Source: Lentisphaeria bacterium (GTDB lineage: Bacteria > Verrucomicrobiota > Lentisphaeria > Victivallales > UBA1829). From it: a DNA stretch of 48,777 nucleotides. The notes below the pieces were generated by a model. The model saw nothing but the letters and a program-made list of their open reading frames with translations, was not told where the DNA came from and made no database searches. Of the stretch, positions 42,924 to 48,777 are shown in pieces. Where the stretch lies: contig JAGBXB010000137.1 of NCBI GenBank assembly GCA_017629515.1, forward strand, positions 1-48,777, in the 5' to 3' direction. The position numbers and the translations under genes are program-made. Every line of letters starts with the position of its first letter. Within the stretch, counting starts at the first letter, position 1.

Positions 42924-44354
42924 CTATTTTATTGTGAATGCTTTTTCCATGAGTTCCAGGATGATATTTCTGCATTTCCTGCGGGGATCTTCATCCAGCG
43001 GTACAGTCTCCATATAATCCCACAGTTTTTCGTATGATAAAAATTCATTGGCTTCATCAGAAAGACCTTTAAAATCCAGATGCTTCAATTTCCTTCCTGT
43101 GTATGCAAGCTGATAGCCAGCCATCAAAGTATCGAAACGGTCTTCATGTTCAAAGTAAAAATTCATGAATTCTCTGTAAAATTCCGCTGAATAACGATAA
43201 GAAGCTTTCCCACCGGTTATCCGGATCATTTCAATATAACGGTACATCTCTGTCTGCTTCAAGCGGATCGGGTCTCTTATATATTTTTCAAGGGGAAAAT
43301 CCGGATCGTGATAGAAATAGGTTTTGGAATGCGGAGCCGTCATTATTTTTTCCATTTCATCAGGTTCATATTCAACATTTTCCCCGTTCAGTGCTCGCGC
43401 CAGAAGCGAAAACATGGAAGCAAAACCGGAGTATCCGGGCTCGTATGCTTCATAGCAGACTCCTTGTACACCGAGTTTTCTGTATATATCCAAATCTTTG
43501 AGATAAACTGACAAATTATGCACAAATGTCGTAAAAAGACATTGCGCCATCACATTTTCGTGAATATAAACCTTTCCGGGAAAAGTATTGGTCCATTCGG
43601 AAAGTCTCTTCAGCAAATAGGCATTCGCAGTGGGAGCATCCGGAATTTTTTCCGTTGCGGCAACGCGTACTCTTTGGGCAGAGTCCGAATCATGGATACT
43701 GCCTAACGGATACGCGTAATGTCTGTTGAAATCATCAAACATGATATTGGTCATTTTTTGAAAAGCCGTCTTTTTTTCGGGAATATTGTACCTTTTGACA
43801 TACAGATCGGTTTCGAAATTCAGTTCCGGACGCACCTCCCGAACGGCATCAGCAAAAATATCCACGAAGGGCCGCCATTTTTCATGATCCGGGAGCAAAC
43901 GGCATCTTTCACATTGACAAAATTTGATACCGTCTCCTGAACGCATATGAACGTGTTTGATCTCTTCCGGCAGACTTTTAAGCCATTTCCTGGCACCGTA
44001 TTGGAATGCCTCCAATCCTTCCGGTTCAAAAGTGCATGGCTGAGTTTCACAGACAAGTTCCGGTGTCCACGCATTGCCGTCCGGAGCTTTGGCAAACCAT
44101 TGTTCTTTCCAGTCCGTATAAGAAAAGAACGTGCGGGGACCAAATGTCATCAAAACAGGGTTGATCCTGTTCTCACGGCATTCATCCATGATGATATTCT
44201 TGTAACGGTTCCAACCATAGTCATAATGAATAATGACCGTATTCATTTGAAGAGTATTCATTCTGCGTAAGAAAATCCGGAGCTGCTCCGGTGAATGACG
44301 CAGCAGACTTTCACACAAATTAAAGCCTCTTATGGCAAACGGAAGATTTGACAT
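42924..44354 (-). CDS. DUF4838-like cytoplasmic protein
   Basis: A 476-residue protein without a signal peptide, the smallest DUF4838-like member here. It starts directly with a barrel-like domain: MNTVIIHYDYGWNRYKN, INPVLMTFGPRTFFSY, VHMRSGDGIKFCQCERC (the shared cysteine motif), LNFETDLYVKRYN, KVYIHENVMAQC and GVCYEAYEPGYSG. The N-terminal alpha/beta and C-terminal binding domains of the exported paralogues are missing. I chose the ATG at 44354 with AAAGGAA. The longer frame from 44474 would cover the promoter. It is the first structural gene of locus B after the AraC regulator, and probably handles an imported oligosaccharide. Confidence 0.72.
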   Translation of the reverse strand: MSNLPFAIRGFNLCESLLRHSPEQLRIFLRRMNTLQMNTVIIHYDYGWNRYKNIIMDECRENRINPVLMTFGPRTFFSYTDWKEQWFAKAPDGNAWTPELVCETQPCTFEPEGLEAFQYGARKWLKSLPEEIKHVHMRSGDGIKFCQCERCRLLPDHEKWRPFVDIFADAVREVRPELNFETDLYVKRYNIPEKKTAFQKMTNIMFDDFNRHYAYPLGSIHDSDSAQRVRVAATEKIPDAPTANAYLLKRLSEWTNTFPGKVYIHENVMAQCLFTTFVHNLSVYLKDLDIYRKLGVQGVCYEAYEPGYSGFASMFSLLARALNGENVEYEPDEMEKIMTAPHSKTYFYHDPDFPLEKYIRDPIRLKQTEMYRYIEMIRITGGKASYRYSAEFYREFMNFYFEHEDRFDTLMAGYQLAYTGRKLKHLDFKGLSDEANEFLSYEKLWDYMETVPLDEDPRRKCRNIILELMEKAFTIK

Positions 44355-44397
44355 GAAATTCCTTTCTGTTGCAAAGTAGAATTTTTTATTTACGATT

Positions 44398-44425
44398 AAT
44401 ATATGCACGAAAAAAGATATGTCAA
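44398..44425 (-). promoter_or_regulatory. promoter of the locus B structural genes
   Basis: On the minus strand a perfect TTGACA (44420-44425) and TATATT (44398-44403) are 16 bases apart, 44 bases upstream of the ATG at 44354. Confidence 0.75.
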
Positions 44426-44572
44426 TTCTAATAATGTTATAAAAAATGCGAAAATGTTGCAGAGATAAAGCCAAATATACCCGGTATCATGACCATTCCA
44501 TACTTACTTAAAAAATCCAATAAAAAAACAGAAACTTGAATGTGGTAGAATAATTAAATTAAGATATTGATA

Positions 44573-44603
44573 ATCATGGTATTATAAAAAATAAAACCAT
44601 GAT
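44573..44603. other. 8-bp inverted repeat between araC-type gene and locus B promoter
   Basis: ATCATGGT (44573-44580) and ACCATGAT (44596-44603) flank a 15-base AT-rich centre. A related GGTATCATGACC lies at 44483-44494, closer to the promoter. These could be operator sites for the AraC-type regulator or a weak stem-loop. No U-tract is present. Confidence 0.4.
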
Positions 44604-44636
44604 GATACGGCAATATTTATCCGCAGTATAAAAAAA

Positions 44637-45491
44637 TCAGATCTTTTTATTTTTCTGCATGATACTTTGTTTTCCCGTCAATGGTGCCATAGGCAACGCC
44701 GTGATCTTCTTGGGAGATGTCCCTGTAAAATTCCGGAATGCACGGTAAAAATATGTAACCGAGGAAAAACCGGTTTTCCCGGCAATTTCTTTCATGGAGA
44801 GTTTCTTCTGCATAATTTTTTCGATGGCCTGCTGAATCCTGTAGGCCATCAGATATTCGGAAGGTGTAATGCCGCATTCACTTTTTACTTTGCGGAATAA
44901 AGTTGCTCTGTGAATCCTCATCTGTTCGCAAATCTGATTGATATCGACACTGTGATCTGCGTATTTTTCCGCAACGATCTGCATAAAAGATTCCACTTCG
45001 TATGACAGTTCCTTTCCGGTTCCCATGACTGAATGTGTCAGGATTTCAAAAGCATACGCCCCGGCAAGGTATTCATTCTGCAATGTCGGAACCTGCAGCA
45101 TATCGTATGTCATATCAAAAATATACGCTGGACAAACCCCAACAGCAACCGGCTCGCGGACAAGATGAAAGCGGGAGATCAGATCCTGCAGATTATTGCC
45201 GTCGATTCCAAGAAAAAAATATTCCCATTCATCTGAAACAGGTGTCAGATCGTGTGTATCACCGGGAAAATAGAAACACACTTCGCCCGGCTTCAAGATC
45301 CACTGTTTTCTGCCTAACCGGAAGCGGCCTTCACCTCTGACGCACCAGAAAAGTTCCAGAAAAAACTTGCGCATCTTCAAAATGTGATGAGCTTCTTCTT
45401 TCCTGAAAATATAATGTCCGACACTCCGCACATGAACGGGAGAGAATGTTCTGCCTTTTTTGAAGGGTCTGCGAATTGCTTTTATAAACAT
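44637..45491 (-). CDS. AraC-family transcriptional regulator
   Basis: A 284-residue regulator. The N-terminal cupin sensor domain is visible in FFLELFWCVRGEGRFRLG, WILKPGEVCFYFPGDTHDL and WEYFFLGIDG. The C-terminal double helix-turn-helix is VDINQICEQMRIHRATLFRKVK, then LSMKEIAGKTGFSSVTYFYRAF and FTGTSPKKI, the standard AraC signature. The cupin domain probably binds a sugar. It lies 282 bases before the locus B structural genes in the same orientation, with a strong promoter in between, so it is the likely activator. AAGGATATTTTT precedes the ATG. Confidence 0.92.
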   Translation of the reverse strand: MFIKAIRRPFKKGRTFSPVHVRSVGHYIFRKEEAHHILKMRKFFLELFWCVRGEGRFRLGRKQWILKPGEVCFYFPGDTHDLTPVSDEWEYFFLGIDGNNLQDLISRFHLVREPVAVGVCPAYIFDMTYDMLQVPTLQNEYLAGAYAFEILTHSVMGTGKELSYEVESFMQIVAEKYADHSVDINQICEQMRIHRATLFRKVKSECGITPSEYLMAYRIQQAIEKIMQKKLSMKEIAGKTGFSSVTYFYRAFRNFTGTSPKKITALPMAPLTGKQSIMQKNKKI

Positions 45492-45831
45492 AAAAATATC
45501 CTTCTTTGTGGCAATTCATCCAATCATTTTTCCGAATATACAAAATTATATATGTATTTCAGCATACCGGGAATAATATAAAATATTTTTTTCAAAAATC
45601 AAATTAAGAATATACAATAATACTGTTTTTTAAACAGATACAAGCCTCCTTTCCCTGTATAAAAACGCCCGCTGCCATGAAAATATCCGGCCTGATTTTG
45701 AATTTATCTTCCGGGATACTTCTGTTTTACTTCCCTGTACCGGTGTACTGTTACCTGCAAAAACAGGGCAACTTGGCGGCAAACAGGAGTTCCGCCGAAC
45801 AACGAGCCGACCAAGGGAACTACTGCCGCAA

Positions 45832-45883
45832 TACGCCCCTTTCCGGCAAAGAAAAAAGGCGACACCGTTTTACCGATGTCGCC
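45832..45883 (+). repeat. right copy of the direct repeat flanking locus B
   Basis: Same orientation as 38246-38294 and about 90% identical. The intact version contains the GGCGACA/TGTCGCC hairpin. It lies 11 bases from the end of the recombinase operon and about 340 bases upstream of the AraC-type gene. The rest of 45492-45831 holds no credible gene. Confidence 0.75.
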
Positions 45884-45888
45884 TTTTT
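45852..45888. terminator. bidirectional intrinsic terminator of the recombinase operon
   Basis: GGCGACA (45858-45864) pairs with TGTCGCC (45877-45883), flanked by six As on the left (45852-45857) and five Ts on the right (45884-45888). It can terminate on both strands. On the minus strand it ends the terminase-to-HTH transcript. Confidence 0.85.
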
Positions 45889-45893
45889 ACCTC

Positions 45894-46283
45894 TCATTTA
45901 ATCCCGAAAAACTTTTTCTGTTCCTCCCAATCAGCAGGAAAACTCCTGTTTACTATCCGTAATGTGATATGATTTGGTAAAGCCCCAATGATGACAAGAT
46001 GAATGATCTCCGGGGAAAGTAATGCTAATTGGAGGGTATGGGAAACTCTTGCTCTGTCCCGACCAAGATGTGCCGCAAGTTCCGTAACATTCTTAAACAA
46101 ACCGTCATCGATCCATTGCTGCCATTGTATTCCATCAGCAATAGCAGCAATCAAAGGGATTTGATTTTGAAGAGCCTTCATACTTTCCGCTTTTGTGATG
46201 ACACTGCCAGTCCGAGTCTTTTTAAAGTTTATTGGAACAATAATACAAACATTTCCATTCGGCATTACTTCACTCACATTCAT
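45894..46283 (-). CDS. ParB-like helix-turn-helix protein linked to serine recombinase
   Basis: A 129-residue protein with a helix-turn-helix at about residues 68-95 (NVTELAAHLGRDRARVSHTLQLALLSPEII), the KorB/ParB-type HTH also found in small proteins encoded beside large serine recombinases. The end, FPADWEEQKKFFG, is typical of those. It may be a DNA-binding accessory or recombination directionality factor; that is inference. GGAG lies 7 bases before the ATG at 46283, and the gene overlaps the recombinase stop by 14 bases, so it is translationally coupled. An in-frame ATG at 46298 contains the ribosome binding site and is unlikely. Confidence 0.75.
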   Translation of the reverse strand: MNVSEVMPNGNVCIIVPINFKKTRTGSVITKAESMKALQNQIPLIAAIADGIQWQQWIDDGLFKNVTELAAHLGRDRARVSHTLQLALLSPEIIHLVIIGALPNHITLRIVNRSFPADWEEQKKFFGIK

Positions 46284-47550
46284 TTGTAACTCCTTCAATC
46301 AGTGCTTGTACTCCGGAAGTTTTGACTTCATAAACGATCTGATCTTCCTTTAAGATGATTTTTTCAAATAACTCCTTATAAAGATGATTTAATTCTCCCG
46401 GATTTGTTTCTTTCCAAAATTCATTGGAAAAGAAATTTTTGATTTCCGGAATCGTCAAGTTTGTTTTTACAGAAACTCTTTCCAGAAAATAGGGAGAATT
46501 AAAGATCATTTGAGCCTGTTCTTTCACCGCATCCTCAATAGCAGCAGACCCTACTTTTCCAACAGGGCAGCTTTTTTCTCCACGTTTTGTATCTTTATCA
46601 CAGTAATAGTAGTAATACCTTTTTTTACCTTTTGTAGTAAAAACCGGCTTCAAAGCACATTGACAGTGACCACAACGTAAAATTCCTTTCAAAGGAGTTG
46701 TTAATTCAGCCATTCCCTTGGATCGATCATAAGGAATGTTGGATGCCGTGATTTCCCGAACTCTGTTCCATATATTTTTATTTATGATTCCTTCATGTTC
46801 TCCTTTTATAACTTCCCCCTGAAAGAATATTTCTCCGGCATAAATATGATTTGCAAGGATTCTGGAAATGTATGGACTTGTCCATGGTAGTCCAGTACGC
46901 GGTCTGATGCCGTCAGAATTAAGTTCAAAAGCAATTTGTTTTGGAGATTGGATTTCAATAAATCGTTTGAAGATGCGCTTGATGATTTTTGCTTCTTCCG
47001 GATGAGGATAAAGTTTTTTGTTTTCTGCAAAATATCCATAAGGGACACCGCCCCCCATCCACATCCCCCGTTTTCTGCTGGCAGCCATTTTATCGCGTGT
47101 CCGTTCTGCAATGACCATTCTTTCGTATTCCCCGAAGGACATTAAAATATTGAGCATCATCTTTCCTGCCGAAGTACTGGAATCAATGGGTTGAGTAACG
47201 GAACAGAACGATACACCATGCTCTTCAAAAAATTGTTGAAGTTCTGAAAAGTTTAACAATGAGCGGGAAAGACGGTCAAGTTTGTAAACAACAACCATAT
47301 CGATTTTTCCAGCGACAATATCTTCTTTCAGCCGATTCAGGGCAGGGCGCTCCAAGTTTCCTCCGGAAAAGCCATAATCGTCATAATGTTCCGGCAAACA
47401 AATCCATCCATTACCTTTTTGACTTGCAATATAACTTTCTCCGGCTTCCCGTTGGGCATCCAGACTGTTGAAACTCATTTCTTTAGAATCCTCAAGACTT
47501 TTGCGGCAATAAATGCAGCATCGTACTGTTTTTTGATCACTTTTCTTCAT
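46270..47550 (-). CDS. large serine recombinase (resolvase/invertase family)
   Basis: A 426-residue recombinase. The N-terminal catalytic domain has YCRKSLEDSKEMSFNSLDAQ (catalytic Ser region), VVYKLDRLSRSL and the E helix GEYERMVIAERTRDKM. The recombinase domain follows (VPYGYFAENKKLYPHPEEAKI), then a zinc ribbon with LRCGHCQCAL and YYYYYCDKDTKRGEKSCPVG. It should catalyse site-specific integration or excision. It is shorter than phiC31-type integrases. Its ATG overlaps the DUF2924 stop by four bases. Confidence 0.93.
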   Translation of the reverse strand: MKKSDQKTVRCCIYCRKSLEDSKEMSFNSLDAQREAGESYIASQKGNGWICLPEHYDDYGFSGGNLERPALNRLKEDIVAGKIDMVVVYKLDRLSRSLLNFSELQQFFEEHGVSFCSVTQPIDSSTSAGKMMLNILMSFGEYERMVIAERTRDKMAASRKRGMWMGGGVPYGYFAENKKLYPHPEEAKIIKRIFKRFIEIQSPKQIAFELNSDGIRPRTGLPWTSPYISRILANHIYAGEIFFQGEVIKGEHEGIINKNIWNRVREITASNIPYDRSKGMAELTTPLKGILRCGHCQCALKPVFTTKGKKRYYYYYCDKDTKRGEKSCPVGKVGSAAIEDAVKEQAQMIFNSPYFLERVSVKTNLTIPEIKNFFSNEFWKETNPGELNHLYKELFEKIILKEDQIVYEVKTSGVQALIEGVTNECE

Positions 47551-47978
47551 TTTTTAACTCCAAAAAACAGTTTTCCGTTCCAACGTGTCCCAGTAATAGC
47601 ACGAGCTACGGCTGATAATGATTTATATTGAACACCATCAAGTTCGTAGCACTTATCTGAAATTTTTGTTACATCATATTTTTTTCCTTTCCATTCTCTG
47701 ACATAATGAATAACAGAAGTTGATAATGGTTTAGGAGTATTTGATGCTTTACTGGTGTTCTGTTGTTCAGATATTTCAATAAGTAATTGTTGATCTCTTG
47801 GAGCAATCCCTCCAAGATGCATTTCCTGAACTTTGTAAATGAGTCTGTTTTTCAGTGTTCTGGGGTTTGTGGGGCAGTTCACCGCACTGATAAGTTCTGC
47901 AAACATGGAACAAAGTTCCAGATAATTCATTTGCTCTATTTGTGCAATTTTCTTTTTTAATTGTTCATAATCAGTCAT
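47547..47978 (-). CDS. DUF2924 domain protein
   Basis: A 143-residue protein. An N-terminal helical half (MNYLELCSMFAELISAV, LKNRLIYKVQEMHLGG) precedes the DUF2924 core: REWKGKKYDVTKISDKCYELDGVQYKSLSAVARAITGTRWNG followed by KLFFG, in the usual order. DUF2924 genes are almost always next to serine recombinases, as here, and may be accessory factors. I chose the ATG at 47978, which has AAAGGA 9 bases upstream. The ATG at 47987 abuts that site. Its start overlaps the preceding small frame's stop in an ATGA, and its end overlaps the recombinase start in another. Confidence 0.85.
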   Translation of the reverse strand: MTDYEQLKKKIAQIEQMNYLELCSMFAELISAVNCPTNPRTLKNRLIYKVQEMHLGGIAPRDQQLLIEISEQQNTSKASNTPKPLSTSVIHYVREWKGKKYDVTKISDKCYELDGVQYKSLSAVARAITGTRWNGKLFFGVKK

Positions 47979-48130
47979 ATAACACATCCTTTCCCGTCTG
48001 ATATATATAAGCTCTCATCTTCCGTATTTGCAAGTTTTTTTTCTTGAAATCTTTGAACTATTGCCGATATAAGATCAATGATCCGTGTAATATTTTCCGG
48101 AGTTGTGATGTTTTTTTTATTTTCAGTCAT
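47975..48130 (-). CDS. 51-residue coupled small protein
   Basis: A short frame coding for 51 residues, starting MTENKKNITTPENITRIIDL and ending GKGCVI. AAGGAG lies 5-6 bases before the ATG. The ATG overlaps the terminase stop by eight bases, and its TGA overlaps the DUF2924 ATG (ATGA). The protein is probably helical (IIDLISAIVQRFQEKKL). No family is recognised. The tight two-sided overlap and good ribosome binding site argue that it is a real gene. It may be a small accessory to the recombinase cluster. Confidence 0.6.
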   Translation of the reverse strand: MTENKKNITTPENITRIIDLISAIVQRFQEKKLANTEDESLYISDGKGCVI

Positions 48131-48777
48131 TTTTGCTCCTTCTGATATCTGAAAGTTTCATTTTGCCGCTGGTGGTGGGTTGCGGTCTTTCCCCGATGCG
48201 GCGGTCGGAAAGACGGATCATAGGTTTTTGAGCAGTTTTCACCGGCAGAGTTTCCGGGAGAGCTGCTCCGAGCATGGAGGCACAGACGGCGCATCCGGCA
48301 ATGCAGTCCAACCAGTGGTTGTCGGTGCGGTCGGGCTTGAGCTTCCATTCATCCACGGTTCTGCCGCGACCTTGAGTCTTGACTTTGTATTCGGCGGTCA
48401 GATGTTCTGCCAGAAGCTGATGTACTCCGGGAATCCTGCCGTACAAAGAAAGATTGCCTTTGTCGCCGAGTTCCACCGCCAGACGGGTGTGGATGAAGCT
48501 CTTCCAAAAGTTTGTATCATAAATAACGTGACGGATCGCCCGCTTCCCTGCTACATTTGGGACCATCCAGTTGAAGCCCAGCCGGTCACCGGGCTGCTTG
48601 CGGTACTCCGTCATCGGCTTACTGCTTGCACCGACATACCGACCGTGGGACGGCATAATAATACCGGCATGTGTACTTTGACGGCAGAACTGATATACAA
48701 TATCAGTGGACTGCCCCCAGTTTGCGTCAACCAACGCCCGTTCAATTTTCAACACAGCCCCGTCCTCGCGCTCCCAC
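48123..48777 (-). CDS. GpA-type phage terminase large subunit, C-terminal part, 5' end beyond right edge
   Basis: The frame is open to the window's right edge, so only the last 217 or so residues are seen. ALVDANWGQSTDIVYQFC is the Asp-bearing first strand of the terminase nuclease (RNase H-like) domain, PSHGRYVGASSKPM follows, and DRTDNHWLDCIAGCAVCASM is the closing conserved Asp helix typical of GpA-family terminases. The C-terminal tail is Arg/Lys-rich. It would cut concatemeric phage DNA for packaging. The internal GTG at 48755 is not the true start. Base composition is visibly more GC-rich than in the downstream recombinase genes, suggesting a different origin or stronger conservation. 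Confidence 0.85.
   Translation of the reverse strand, partial: WEREDGAVLKIERALVDANWGQSTDIVYQFCRQSTHAGIIMPSHGRYVGASSKPMTEYRKQPGDRLGFNWMVPNVAGKRAIRHVIYDTNFWKSFIHTRLAVELGDKGNLSLYGRIPGVHQLLAEHLTAEYKVKTQGRGRTVDEWKLKPDRTDNHWLDCIAGCAVCASMLGAALPETLPVKTAQKPMIRLSDRRIGERPQPTTSGKMKLSDIRRSKND

Noticed and set aside
45677..45901. A 74-codon plus-strand frame with a hydrophobic start, upstream of the AraC-type gene
   Set aside because: It has no ribosome binding site, reads through the direct repeat and terminator hairpin, and overlaps the end of the HTH gene.

Overview
The window looks like chromosome from a Lentisphaerae/Victivallales-type bacterium (PVC superphylum). I infer this from the protein families, not from a marker gene. 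Two pseudopilin-like proteins carry the [18 protein letters not shown] signature. There are several large DUF4838-type exported proteins, DUF5107, DUF5696-like and DUF6259-like carbohydrate-active proteins, and a DUF2924/serine-recombinase/GpA-terminase cluster. Base composition is moderately AT-rich and most genes have AAGGAG-type ribosome binding sites.

Layout. 1-6.6 kb: a large exported protein cut by the left edge, a DMT-family transporter with a small degenerate GIY-YIG-like protein, and a GH20-like protein. 6.7-9.5 kb: feoA-feoB iron uptake, with a clear promoter flanked by two TTAG-N6-CTAA inverted repeats. 9.6-15.7 kb: hisB, a 1223-residue transmembrane pseudokinase, fabD and fabG, apparently one operon running from a TTGACA/TATATT promoter to a strong terminator. 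15.9-21.3 kb, on the other strand: a SecD-P1-head-like envelope protein, a YcfL-like lipoprotein with a histone-H1-like Lys/Ala/Pro tail, hisI, a MurB-Ddl fusion and an RlmI-like methyltransferase. 21.3-24.1 kb: an M20 peptidase, tRNA-Arg(CCT), then an unusually palindromic non-coding stretch and two gene remnants (DUF6088-type antitoxin and LOG phosphoribohydrolase).

24.4-45.5 kb holds two glycan-processing loci built to one plan. Locus A is a GntR-HTH/LacI-like regulator, a pseudopilin, two tandem DUF4838 proteins with different C-terminal modules, a DUF5696/GH101-like protein and a DUF6259-like protein, with a divergent DUF5107-TPR gene. Locus B is an AraC regulator, a cytoplasmic DUF4838-like protein, a pseudopilin, an exported DUF4838 protein and a TIM-barrel-like protein. 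In each locus the pseudopilin gene lies directly upstream of a secreted glycosidase-like gene. This suggests regulated surface or secretion machinery dedicated to glycan breakdown.

The right end (45.9-48.8 kb) is a mobile-element or prophage fragment. A GpA-type terminase C-terminus, a 51-residue ORF, DUF2924, a large serine recombinase and a ParB-like HTH protein overlap one another by a few bases each. A roughly 50-bp direct repeat at 38.25 kb and 45.83 kb brackets locus B and ends right beside the recombinase operon, consistent with past recombination there. The items most worth a second look are the palindromic region after the tRNA, the regulator-pseudopilin-DUF4838 modules, the pseudokinase in the fab/his operon and the terminase-recombinase polycistron.
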